Positions 7,866 to 16,085 of a stretch of DNA of 25,783 nucleotides are shown piece by piece. Position 1 is the first letter of the stretch, and every line of letters starts with the position of its first letter. The notes under the pieces are model-generated. The model saw only the letters and a program-made list of their open reading frames with translations, did not search any database and had not been told where the DNA came from. Source of the stretch: Flaviflagellibacter deserti (lineage in GTDB: Bacteria > Pseudomonadota > Alphaproteobacteria > Rhizobiales > Methylopilaceae); contig NZ_JBHSJF010000007.1 in NCBI RefSeq assembly GCF_042652085.1, positions 1 through 25,783 of the forward strand, given 5' to 3'. Position numbers and translations under genes: made by a program.

Positions 7866-9227
7866 TCATTCGAAATTAATGTGGAGTCCAAGGTAATCTT
7901 CCCACTGATCAGCGTGCCAACCGGCATTCTTAAGCGCATCCACGAGATAGATTTCGTAATGATGCGACACACTATTGCCGGCTTCCACTACGAGCTTTAA
8001 GTCATATGCCTTCGCATCATTATGGAGGTCAATTCCATCGAAGCTCGCTGGCACTTTAAGCAGGGAAGCGGTAGCGCTTACTATTCTGACGGCATCTACA
8101 AATCGGAGCTGATCGCCCATCTCTAGCTTGAAGTCATCGATAAAATCCTGATCACCAGCTTTTGAGTCTGCGGCAAACTGAAATACGTCGGCATCTGCAC
8201 CTCCGAAAATCACATCGCTGCCGGCGCCGCCGATAAGTAAATCATTGGCCGACGTCCCTACTAGATGATCGTTTTCGCTTTTAGCAGCAGTTGAGACGGC
8301 CTCTTCTTCGTCATCAAAATAAGGTGTTAGCACCTCCAACTGCGGCCCCTCGACACCCGCTTTATTAACGAGGGCCATGGGATAGTTACCCCACCAAGAG
8401 CCGCCTCCCCAATAAGCTCCGTCGACGTTGTGGGCGTCCAATTCCTTAAGAAAATTATCCAAGACCGGTAGCCAGCGAGGATCATTATTCGGGATCGCGA
8501 ACTCTCCGACAAACCCCTTGTTCCCAGTAGCCTCAAGCCAGTCTAGAAATGACTGCAATCTATCAACGCCGATGGTCGCATAAGCACCTGCCTTATCGTA
8601 GGATTCCTTGTACGTTCCGGAACCATCCCTATCAAAGTATAGATGCGCTTCGTAAATAATATTGCCAGATGGGTCATCGATATCTAGCAACTTGTTGGCG
8701 GAGGAGCCCCAATTTTTCGCACTCGACCATCCATCACCGGCGACATAGATCGCAGTGTCTAAGTCAACAGTACGTATAGCATTTACGGCTTCCTGGGCTG
8801 CCGTTGGCCAAATCGATACACCACCCATATCGTGAGGTTCATTCATCAGGCCGTAGCCTGACAGCGCCTTGTACCCCTTCAGTTCCGACGAGAGCTCTTG
8901 CCAAAACTGAGCGAAGGAGTCGATTGGAAGTCCGGGAGATCCTATTACTGCGCTCCCGAAGCGGCCGTAGTTGTGAAGGTCGATGATAACGTCGATGCCG
9001 CGTTCCTCGGCTTCATCGAGAAACTGCTTCATTCGACCGAGCTCTGCTTGATTCAACGGCCCGTCTATAGTCGTTTGCATTCGCTCCCATTTGAATGGCA
9101 ATCGTATAAATTCGACGCCCTTGCTGTCGTAGAAATCCAGATCCTTCTCAGATGGATAAATATAATCATATCCATACCGCTTGCCGGCCCCGCCAAACTC
9201 AGCACCCGAAAGATTTACGCCGATCAT
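7866..9227 (-). CDS. GH5 glycanase with C-terminal RTX secretion region (type I substrate)
   Basis: A 453-residue secreted glycoside hydrolase. The GH5 domain (about residues 1-305) opens with GVNLSGAEFGG and has the acid/base Glu130 in LMNEPHD and the nucleophile Glu242 in FVGEFAIP. After an acidic linker, residues 320-351 carry one RTX block (GTSANDLLIGGAGSDVIFGGADADVF, read in pieces: GGAGSDVIF is a canonical calcium nonapeptide). A C-terminal tail of about 100 residues follows, as in proteins secreted by PrsDE-like systems. There is no Sec signal. The start is ATG 9227 with GGAAGAG directly upstream; TTG 9260 is a longer alternative. It sits in an EPS cluster beside a PrsD/PrsE-like exporter, like the rhizobial Ply and ExsH glycanases. 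Likely substrate: the cluster's own EPS or another beta-glucan. The family is firm, the substrate inferred. Confidence 0.92.
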   Translation of the reverse strand: MIGVNLSGAEFGGAGKRYGYDYIYPSEKDLDFYDSKGVEFIRLPFKWERMQTTIDGPLNQAELGRMKQFLDEAEERGIDVIIDLHNYGRFGSAVIGSPGLPIDSFAQFWQELSSELKGYKALSGYGLMNEPHDMGGVSIWPTAAQEAVNAIRTVDLDTAIYVAGDGWSSAKNWGSSANKLLDIDDPSGNIIYEAHLYFDRDGSGTYKESYDKAGAYATIGVDRLQSFLDWLEATGNKGFVGEFAIPNNDPRWLPVLDNFLKELDAHNVDGAYWGGGSWWGNYPMALVNKAGVEGPQLEVLTPYFDDEEEAVSTAAKSENDHLVGTSANDLLIGGAGSDVIFGGADADVFQFAADSKAGDQDFIDDFKLEMGDQLRFVDAVRIVSATASLLKVPASFDGIDLHNDAKAYDLKLVVEAGNSVSHHYEIYLVDALKNAGWHADQWEDYLGLHINFE

Positions 9228-9441
9228 CTCTTCCAACTCACAGTAACCAAACCCTCGCAATACTCCATGAGTGGAATAAACTTATTGCTCGTTGAAACCA
9301 TAAAATTGCGCTGGTAGATGATACTCATGCTGATTCTGATGATGCGACAGACGTCAGCAACCCGTGCCAACTGATCGGCATGGCCACTGATATTCGTCAG
9401 CAGGGTTTTCAATCGCACGGCCCCAAGGTTGGTAGTTCCGC

Positions 9442-10896
9442 ATGCTGAAGCCCGCAAGTTCGCAAGAGCGCTTGGCGAGGCGCATGAAATCCGCGCTCCC
9501 CTGGGCAATCGGGGAAAGCTTCCTCTCCGCTGCATCAAGCCTGCTAACCACGTTGACCGTGGCTCGGCTTGTGTTGCCCGAGGAGTTAGGGCTTGCTGCC
9601 ATCGCGATCGCCATACCGATGGTGGTACAAGCGCTTTTGTTGACAGGGCCGACCAACGCACTGATCAGGACCCCACGGATTGACGTGGCGACTCTCGATT
9701 CAATGACTTGGTGCTTCCTCGTTTTGGGAGTGATTGGTTGGTTGTTCTGCATCGGCGTCGCCCCGGTCGTCGCCCTGCTTTATGACCACAGTGAGCTTAT
9801 ACCGCTGCTGCAGATTTATGGAGCAAGCTGCTTTCTCCAGGCCGCAATGAGCGTGCCCACAGCGCTGCTCACCCGAAAGATGAGAACGAGAACCCTAGCT
9901 CTCCGGACATTAGGGCAGAAGATTGCAACATTAGTCGTGACGTTATCGACGGCCTTATTGGGATGGGGATCGTGGGCGATCGTGATCGGCTCTTTGGTCG
10001 GCTTTGCAATTGCAACTGCCGTATTACTTTACCGACAGCCTCGCAGGCCCAGACTTTACTTTAGCTGGAATGCTATCGTTCCGATCCTAAAACTCGGTGG
10101 ACTGAACTCGATCGAGACCTTGGCAGGTGCCATCACACCAAGAGCTTTCCTGCTGGTCTTCGGACGCGTCCAAGGCTTAGAGGCTCTTGGCTGGCTGAAC
10201 TTCGGCATCCGCTTGGTAGACGAGTTGGCCAACATTCTGAGTATGGCGATAACTAGGATGTCTCTGCCATTCTTTTCAGCACTGACTCGATCTGGAATTG
10301 ACGACCGCGACGCTTTTCTTCGTGGCAGCCACCTTATTGTTGGTGTGTCTGCGCCAGTCCTCTTCGGCCTTGCGGCGATCGCGTCGGACCTCATTCCAAT
10401 CGTATTCGGCGACAGATGGACAGAAGCAATTTTGACCACCCAGATCGTGTCGATTGTCTGGGCTCTTAAGTTTACGCGTGTCCTGTCGAGTGCGTTACTC
10501 CTCGCTAGGGGCAGTCAAGCGCCGCAGATTGCGAACTCTTGGATAGCCTTTGCCACTGGCACGCTCGCTGCCGCGGCAGTCGGCAATTGGCCGTTCCAAT
10601 TCGCGGTTTGGAGTTATGTCGTCCCAACCCTGATCACTGTTCCGCTCGGGATCTACATGCTGAAGGTGATCACAGGTATGTCGGCGCTTTCGCAGATACG
10701 TTGCGTCCTGAAACCACTTCTGATTTCGGCGGGTATGTTTTTAGCTCTGCTCTATTTGCGCAACGCGATGATAGACGATCTGCAACCCATCTGGCGCGTA
10801 TTCATTAGCGTGGCTTGTGGAATTTGTTCATATGTCGCGCTAGTCTTGCTTATCGACCGACACAGCTGGCAAAATGCCCTTCGAAATCTTCGCTAG
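9442..10896 (+). CDS. Wzx-type polysaccharide flippase (MOP/PST family)
   Basis: A 484-residue polytopic membrane protein predicted to flip the lipid-linked EPS repeat unit across the inner membrane. About 12-14 hydrophobic helices are visible, starting at ALPWAIGESFLSAASSLLTTLTVARLVLPEELGLAAIAI, the usual opening of lipopolysaccharide biosynthesis/PST transporters (Polysacc_synt_3, WzxC/AmsL-like). An internal repeat of the topology starts near LGGLNSIETLAGAITPRAFLLV. The start is ATG 9442 with a GGTAG-like ribosome site. It is transcribed opposite to its neighbours, divergent from the GH5-RTX gene (214-base gap) and convergent with the PrsE-like gene. It fills the flippase role of the Wzx/Wzy-dependent pathway that the polymerase and co-polymerase downstream imply. 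Confidence 0.9.
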   Translation: MLKPASSQERLARRMKSALPWAIGESFLSAASSLLTTLTVARLVLPEELGLAAIAIAIPMVVQALLLTGPTNALIRTPRIDVATLDSMTWCFLVLGVIGWLFCIGVAPVVALLYDHSELIPLLQIYGASCFLQAAMSVPTALLTRKMRTRTLALRTLGQKIATLVVTLSTALLGWGSWAIVIGSLVGFAIATAVLLYRQPRRPRLYFSWNAIVPILKLGGLNSIETLAGAITPRAFLLVFGRVQGLEALGWLNFGIRLVDELANILSMAITRMSLPFFSALTRSGIDDRDAFLRGSHLIVGVSAPVLFGLAAIASDLIPIVFGDRWTEAILTTQIVSIVWALKFTRVLSSALLLARGSQAPQIANSWIAFATGTLAAAAVGNWPFQFAVWSYVVPTLITVPLGIYMLKVITGMSALSQIRCVLKPLLISAGMFLALLYLRNAMIDDLQPIWRVFISVACGICSYVALVLLIDRHSWQNALRNLR

Positions 10897-10924
10897 ACCG
10901 CGCTCGTGTTCCAAGCGCTCCAGT

Positions 10925-10978
10925 CCAAGTGACTTGATCAGGGGTCGCTTAATTCGGCAGCCCTATGCCCAAGTGACT
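10925..10978. repeat. 10-bp direct repeat in convergent intergenic gap
   Basis: CCAAGTGACT occurs at 10925-10934 and again at 10969-10978, between the 3' ends of the flippase and PrsE-like genes. No rho-independent terminator is apparent in this 94-base gap. The function is unknown; chance or a small deletion/insertion scar are possible. Confidence 0.35.
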
Positions 10979-10990
10979 ATTCGCGGCACC

Positions 10991-12325
10991 TTATTCTCGA
11001 AGGCTTCGATTCATCTGGTCAGTCAGCGGCTTGATCAAATAAGAGATAATCGTTCTGCTTGATGTCTGAATGAATATTTCAGCGGGCATCCCCGGCATCA
11101 ATTTTAGGGCTCCCAATTTGGTTAACTCATCATCTCCGACGTCCAAATGAAGCATGAAAAAGGTTTGACCTGTTTTTTCATCCCGGTTTAGATCGGGCGA
11201 TATCATGGATACAGAGGCGACCAGTTCGGGAGTAGTGCCGCGGTCAAACGCGGAAAAATTCACGATCGCCTTTTGACTCGCAAACACCTGATCAACCTGG
11301 TCAGGAGACAATCGAGCATCGATCCTCAGCCGATCCTGCTGGGGAACAATCTCCATTAAAACGGCGCCACTTTGGACAACTCCTCCAACGGTATGGACGG
11401 CAAGCTCATGCACAATCCCCGTTTGCGGTGAGCGAACGTCCAATCTTCTGAGGGTTTCTTCCGCTGCGACTCGTCGTTCGGAGAGCTCAGCGATCTTTGC
11501 CTGCGCATCGCGTATGTCCGTGGCAATATCCGTGCGCGCATCCTGATCGACTTGGAGGATCTGAAGCTCCGTTTCGGCTATTCCGGCACGAGACCGCGCG
11601 ATGGACGCAACAAGCGCCCCTCGCTCGCCTTCTAGTCGGGCAGCCTCACGCTCGATCGCTGTCACGCGTTGTATAGGAATGAGCTGTTTGGCCCAAAGAG
11701 AACGAGTTCCTTTGAGCTCTTCGTTGATGAGCTGAATTTCCTTTGTCTTTCCTGCCACTTGGGCTTCAATCCCGCCGATCTCCTCTCTCAGCTGGGCCGC
11801 TCTTTCCTTAAGCTGAAGTACTCTGCCTGCCCTTCCATCGACTCGCGCCGCGAACAACCTCTGCTCGCCATTCATGATAGAGGCGACGTCGGGAATGCCT
11901 TGGCGACTGATCATAACATCCGGGAACTGGACACTTGCGGCTCCATCTCGCTCCGCTTCCAGCCTCGCCAGCCTTGCGATGTTCTGATCCAACCCCTTGA
12001 CCACGATTGAGAGGTTTGTTTCCGGTATCGTCGGATCCAGTTTCAGGAGCACATCGTTAGCTGAAACATGGTCGCCTTCTTTCACATGAATTTCGGCAAC
12101 GATGCCGCCATCCAAATGCTGTACCTTCTTAACGCTTGAATCTACGACGACTGTCCCGTGGGCAATAACTGCACCGGAGAGTACGGTCGACCAGGCGATT
12201 CCTCCGGCAATCGCAAAGAACGCGACGAATGCCCCCATGCCGAGCAGAAGGTGCGCTCGGATGCTACGCCTCGTATGATCATCTGACGAATCCGCCTCGG
12301 GCACGGTCAGGTCTTGCCGCATCAT
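10991..12325 (-). CDS. prsE: PrsE-like type I secretion membrane fusion protein
   Basis: A 444-residue HlyD family adaptor of the second type I system. One membrane segment lies near residues 25-53, then the first lipoyl half (KKVQHLDGGIVAEIHVKEGDHV), a long alpha-hairpin with the PrsE/AprE hallmarks INGEQ-like IMNGEQRLFAAR and AIEREAARLEGERGAL, the second lipoyl half (RSPQTGIVHELAVHTVGGVV) and a C-terminal GMPAEIFIQTSSRTIISYLIKPL. HLDGGIV is a signature of the PrsE/LapC/AprE type. The start is ATG 12325, with GGGGG just upstream; TTG 12334 would add three residues. It lies 48 bases after the PrsD-like gene as the last gene of its operon. Expected cargo: RTX-tailed glycanases such as the GH5 at 7866-9227. 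Confidence 0.9.
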   Translation of the reverse strand: MMRQDLTVPEADSSDDHTRRSIRAHLLLGMGAFVAFFAIAGGIAWSTVLSGAVIAHGTVVVDSSVKKVQHLDGGIVAEIHVKEGDHVSANDVLLKLDPTIPETNLSIVVKGLDQNIARLARLEAERDGAASVQFPDVMISRQGIPDVASIMNGEQRLFAARVDGRAGRVLQLKERAAQLREEIGGIEAQVAGKTKEIQLINEELKGTRSLWAKQLIPIQRVTAIEREAARLEGERGALVASIARSRAGIAETELQILQVDQDARTDIATDIRDAQAKIAELSERRVAAEETLRRLDVRSPQTGIVHELAVHTVGGVVQSGAVLMEIVPQQDRLRIDARLSPDQVDQVFASQKAIVNFSAFDRGTTPELVASVSMISPDLNRDEKTGQTFFMLHLDVGDDELTKLGALKLMPGMPAEIFIQTSSRTIISYLIKPLTDQMNRSLRE

Positions 12326-12373
12326 CGCCCCCAAAGTTGGGAGACGATCACCCGTCTATGGATTGTCGGCCTT

Positions 12374-14086
12374 TTAGGCATCCGCACGCTCTGGGATTGA
12401 GATTGGGGAATGCTGCAACACTCGGTTAAGAACTGCTTCGCGGTCGCCGAACAGGCTTTGTCCATCATCCGCGACATACAGGATCTTGTTAACATTCGAG
12501 ATCACGTTCGGTCTATGAGCTACGATGATGACAATGCTGCCCCAAGCCCGCGCGCGGAGGATGGCCTTCGACAAGGCCACCTCACCCGACGTGTCAAGAT
12601 TTGAGTTCGGCTCATCAAGAATAATAAGAAATGGCCTACGAAACATCGCTCGAGCAAGGCCAACTCGTTGTCTCTGGCCTGCGGATAAGGCAGAGCCATT
12701 TGGACCGACATTGGTCTGATAACCATTTGGAAGGGTCGCTATCAACTCGTGCACATGGGCATCACCAGCGGCCTCTAGGACCTCCTCAGACTGGGCCTTG
12801 TGAAACCTCGATATATTGCGAGCGACATTTCCCTCCATAAGGCACACGTCTTGCGGCAGGTATCCGACTTGACTTGATAGCATTGCCGGCGGCCATTGCT
12901 GTAAAGGAATGCCGTCCAATCGAATAGTTCCGCGGACCGGCTGCCACACACCCGCGAGCGCTCGCGCGAGCGTAGACTTTCCACAACCACTTGCGCCAAT
13001 AATTCCTAGCGCATCTCCGCTCTCAAGAGAAAAACTAATGTCGTGGACCGCGAGGCGTCCGCTTCCCGGAGGAGAAACACTGATGTTTTGCACTTCGAGC
13101 GTCTGATACGGCGCCGGAAGAGACAACACCTCGGACGGACGGGTCGCATTGGCAACGATACCGCTGAGCCTCGCCCACGCCTGCCGCGCGGACACAAAAC
13201 TCCTCCATTGCCCAATCGCTAGATCGATAGGGGCGAGCGCCCGCGAAACGAGGATGGAACTGGCTATCATGATGCCGCCCGTCGCTTCCTGATTGATAAC
13301 TAGATACGCGCCGATCGCCAGAATAAGCGACTGAAGTATCATTCGCAGGCTCTTCGACGCCGTCGCTATCAGGGATGTGAAATCCGACAGCGCGGTATGC
13401 TGGCGCAGAAAATCTTGATGATGCTGGCGCCATCTCTTGATCATGGGTGCTGTCATACCAAGAGCATGGATCGCTTCCGCGCCTCGCCGGGTCTCTTCAG
13501 CAACATTGTTTCTGGCCATAGCCGCGCGGTGCGATCGCTCCGCGCGGCGCCTAGCAAAAAGCTCAGCTGCAAGAGTTAAGGCCGCCAGCACGACAGCCGC
13601 AGAGAGCACTGTAATTCCTATTATAAAATGATAAGCGAAGCATACTGCCAGGAAGACCGGCAGCCATGGCAAATCGAAAATCGCGATCGGACCGGGCGAG
13701 CCCATGAACACGCGTAGTGTTTCTAAGTCCTTCATCGGACCGACGGCATCTATCTGGGGACCGCGCGCGTTCGCAATTGACACAACCTCCCCCAGTAGAT
13801 CGGGAGCCATGTCTTCCTCGAAACCTATTCCAACACGGCTTAAAATTCTCGCGCGGATAATTTCGAGAAACCCCTGAAATGCATACATAAACAGGGCAAT
13901 TCCTCCGAGCGCAATCAGCGTCGGAATACTGCGTGAAGGCAACACTCGATCGTAAACGGCTAACATAAACAAAGAGCCGGTTAGCATTAGGATGTTTATC
14001 AAGCCGCTCAGCACGGCCACCCCTACCAGCCCGCCCTTGAAGCGCATGAGGGCGGCAGGTAAGTGACTGTTTCCCTCTTGCCCCAT
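12374..14086 (-). CDS. prsD: PrsD-like type I secretion ABC transporter
   Basis: A 570-residue exporter without a C39 domain, the usual size and layout of PrsD/AprD proteins. The membrane domain is about residues 15-310, starting LVGVAVLSGLINILMLTGSLFMLAVYDRVLPSRS, the classic PrsD/AprD opening. The ATPase has Walker A GASGCGKST (364-372), a variant signature LSAGQRQR (467-474, the LSAGQ form usual for this subfamily), Walker B LIILDEP (487-493) and an H-loop His (524). The start is ATG 14086 because AAGGA lies seven bases upstream; ATG 14164 would add 26 non-conserved residues. It follows the Sec-exported GH5 gene by 94 bases and precedes the PrsE-like gene, so the exporter is embedded in an EPS operon. 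Confidence 0.9.
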   Translation of the reverse strand: MGQEGNSHLPAALMRFKGGLVGVAVLSGLINILMLTGSLFMLAVYDRVLPSRSIPTLIALGGIALFMYAFQGFLEIIRARILSRVGIGFEEDMAPDLLGEVVSIANARGPQIDAVGPMKDLETLRVFMGSPGPIAIFDLPWLPVFLAVCFAYHFIIGITVLSAAVVLAALTLAAELFARRRAERSHRAAMARNNVAEETRRGAEAIHALGMTAPMIKRWRQHHQDFLRQHTALSDFTSLIATASKSLRMILQSLILAIGAYLVINQEATGGIMIASSILVSRALAPIDLAIGQWRSFVSARQAWARLSGIVANATRPSEVLSLPAPYQTLEVQNISVSPPGSGRLAVHDISFSLESGDALGIIGASGCGKSTLARALAGVWQPVRGTIRLDGIPLQQWPPAMLSSQVGYLPQDVCLMEGNVARNISRFHKAQSEEVLEAAGDAHVHELIATLPNGYQTNVGPNGSALSAGQRQRVGLARAMFRRPFLIILDEPNSNLDTSGEVALSKAILRARAWGSIVIIVAHRPNVISNVNKILYVADDGQSLFGDREAVLNRVLQHSPISIPERADA

Positions 14087-14180
14087 GCCCCAATCCTTTA
14101 GGATCAAACCCGAATTAATGACAAACTGGGAAACGCAGGTTGCGCGCCGACAATGGCTTTTCATTCCGGATGCAGCATTA

Positions 14181-15248
14181 TCACTTACTATGAAGTTTTT
14201 CGAAAAGAAGTAGTCTCCCGGCCGGATCTACAGGGGGTGTGGACTCAAGCCGGAATACGTAGTCTTCGCGCCAAGCTTTTCCGCCCCCCCAGGCTGTCCA
14301 ACCGAGCCAAACGTCAGGGTTTCCCTGTACGTGGTCAATCATTCGTGAGGCGGCTGTCAGCCCCGAAGAAGATGAGGCATTTGGGATACCAAATTCACCG
14401 AGAAACAAGATTTTCCTATGCTTGCGAGCCCACTCGGTGGCCGCTTCAATTTTTCTCCGGCCGGCGTCGACGTCTCCGTTCGCGGCATCGGGCAAGATGC
14501 CTTTTTCACCCTTGTCGACATACTGATGCACTTGGAAAATTAGGTTGTCAGCCGGATCACGAAGCGAGAGGGCGGCATCCGAAAAACTTGATACGAGAGC
14601 GCCGGATTTTGCCCAATTTGGAGGTTCAATGTGAATGGAGTTTGTCGCCCCCGCCCCTCGTATGGCGTCAATCGCCGCTTGGTACATACGACGCAAAATC
14701 TCAGCTTCAGTCGCCGCGTCAGCGGACTTGAGATCATGCGGCTCATTCATCAGATCGAATTGAACCAGCGGGTAATCCTTGAAGCGCTCCGCGATTTTTC
14801 GCCAAACGTCTGCATAATCGTCCCGCGTCACCAAGCCTGACGGCCCATCGATCTGAGCCTGCTTAACGCCGTCAGGCGTCGACACCCAACGGTTACCGTA
14901 ATTGTGCATGTCCAAGATAACGACGGTGGTGCCGCGGGAGGCCACTTCCACCAACTTGGCGATATGATCGAGGCTAACATCGCCTCGAAGGTCTGGCTGA
15001 ACACGCTCCCACCTAAAAGGGAGTCTGACCACGGTCACTCCTCGGTCCTGCCAACCCTTTAACACTAGGGGGTCCGGCCAAGCGTAGTCTTTATTAAGAC
15101 GACCGAACGGCGTCGCTGTCGTCGACGTCTGCTTAATATCTTTGAATTCCGCTCCCGATAAATTTACACCTTGCAGTTGACCAGCACCGGACGGTGTATT
15201 GAGCAAGCTCATAAAAAGACTCAACGTCGCGATATAGGCTCGCATCAT
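14181..15248 (-). CDS. GH5 glycanase with Sec signal peptide (cellulase-family)
   Basis: A 355-residue glycoside hydrolase family 5 enzyme. Residues 1 to about 23 are a Sec signal (MMRAYIATLSLFMSLLNTPSGAG). The catalytic domain starts LQGVNLSGAEF, carries Glu169 (acid/base) in FDLMNEPHD and Glu285 (nucleophile) in LFLGEFGIPNA, and ends in the usual WTAWGGG segment. It is clearly a paralogue of the RTX-tailed GH5 in this window (shared GVNLSGAEF, LPF-WERVQ/M and MNEPHD blocks) but has no RTX tail, so it should act in the periplasm or be released by another route. A start with GGAG upstream is good. It is third in the operon of pyruvyltransferase, GT25, GH5, PrsD, PrsE. Probable role: trimming or clearing of misplaced EPS chains; GH5 includes endo-beta-1,4-glucanases. 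Confidence 0.92.
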   Translation of the reverse strand: MMRAYIATLSLFMSLLNTPSGAGQLQGVNLSGAEFKDIKQTSTTATPFGRLNKDYAWPDPLVLKGWQDRGVTVVRLPFRWERVQPDLRGDVSLDHIAKLVEVASRGTTVVILDMHNYGNRWVSTPDGVKQAQIDGPSGLVTRDDYADVWRKIAERFKDYPLVQFDLMNEPHDLKSADAATEAEILRRMYQAAIDAIRGAGATNSIHIEPPNWAKSGALVSSFSDAALSLRDPADNLIFQVHQYVDKGEKGILPDAANGDVDAGRRKIEAATEWARKHRKILFLGEFGIPNASSSSGLTAASRMIDHVQGNPDVWLGWTAWGGGKAWREDYVFRLESTPPVDPAGRLLLFEKLHSK

Positions 15249-15308
15249 CCGTCTCCGTTAGCATCAAAAAAGATTGAAGTGCCTGTAGCGGGCCGCATGT
15301 TGCGGCGT

Positions 15309-16079
15309 CTAGGCTGATTGGATTCGGTCGGTGATTGGCAAGCGGCGCGGCCGAAACCACCGGATCCCCGCGTAGAACGCAATCCGTCTGGCCTTTTCTG
15401 CCGCTCTAGCTAACAGCCTCATTATTCTGTCACTTCCCCGCAAAGCTGGCAAATCGAGCCTGCGATCCATCTCAATGGTCGACCCGAAATCCAGTTCCGT
15501 CAGGGGCGCTGGATAAAGCCCCAGACTGGGAACTCCGTGCGCCCATACCCGGTCCATTTCGTCGTCTATCGGTCGAACCACTTTTTGAATCGACGAAAGA
15601 AATAATTTCGCACCCGCTTTGTTGATCCAGTACCCCTGTGTACCGTACACCGGCCTTCGATACTCCACTAAGTATCGACCAAGAACCGGCGCTATACATC
15701 TGGTCGAAACCGGCAATTTCCCGTAAAATCGGACGAAATTGAAACCATTGAAACTGGCATCAAATTCCCCGGCTTTCTCGAAGAACGACCAATTTATGAG
15801 TACGTCATCCTCCAATACGCACATCGAATTTAGGTCGTTATGTTCCGAGAGCCATTTCCACAAAGAAACATGACTAGCGAAGCAACCCAATTCACCACGC
15901 GTCAGTTCTCGGCCGCGGTTCCAAACGGCGTGCCGAGCGTTATAGGGCAGCCAATCCGGTAGAGACGTCGCAGCGTCGTAGAAAGACCACGGCACGGCCA
16001 GCCTAGCCATCTGTGCCTCGATCTCTGTTCGGCGCTGAACCGAGTCCTTGAGGCTGATAATGCGTATTTCAGAAGGCAT
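15309..16079 (-). CDS. GT25 family glycosyltransferase (LPS/EPS galactosyltransferase-like)
   Basis: A 256-residue cytoplasmic transferase. It opens with IRIISLKDSVQRRTEIEAQM, and contains RGELGCFASHVSLWKWL (about residues 62-78) and VLEDDV (88-93), the block order that defines GT25 (LgtB/LpsA type). LEDD provides the DXD-like metal-binding acids. Later YGTQGYWINKAGAKLFL and PIDDEMDRVW are also family-like. GT25 enzymes of bacteria usually add beta-linked galactose or related sugars to glycolipids; the donor here cannot be read. It starts six bases after the pyruvyltransferase stop, with AGGTGAGG upstream, so the two are co-translated. It probably adds a side-chain sugar to the EPS repeat, perhaps the one that is pyruvylated. 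Confidence 0.85.
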   Translation of the reverse strand: MPSEIRIISLKDSVQRRTEIEAQMARLAVPWSFYDAATSLPDWLPYNARHAVWNRGRELTRGELGCFASHVSLWKWLSEHNDLNSMCVLEDDVLINWSFFEKAGEFDASFNGFNFVRFYGKLPVSTRCIAPVLGRYLVEYRRPVYGTQGYWINKAGAKLFLSSIQKVVRPIDDEMDRVWAHGVPSLGLYPAPLTELDFGSTIEMDRRLDLPALRGSDRIMRLLARAAEKARRIAFYAGIRWFRPRRLPITDRIQSA

Positions 16080-16085
16080 GGCCCC

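Noticed and set aside
14153..14731. Plus-strand 192-codon frame opposite the Sec-exported GH5 gene
   Set aside because: Antisense to a complete GH5 with both catalytic glutamates; composition is Arg-rich shadow type.
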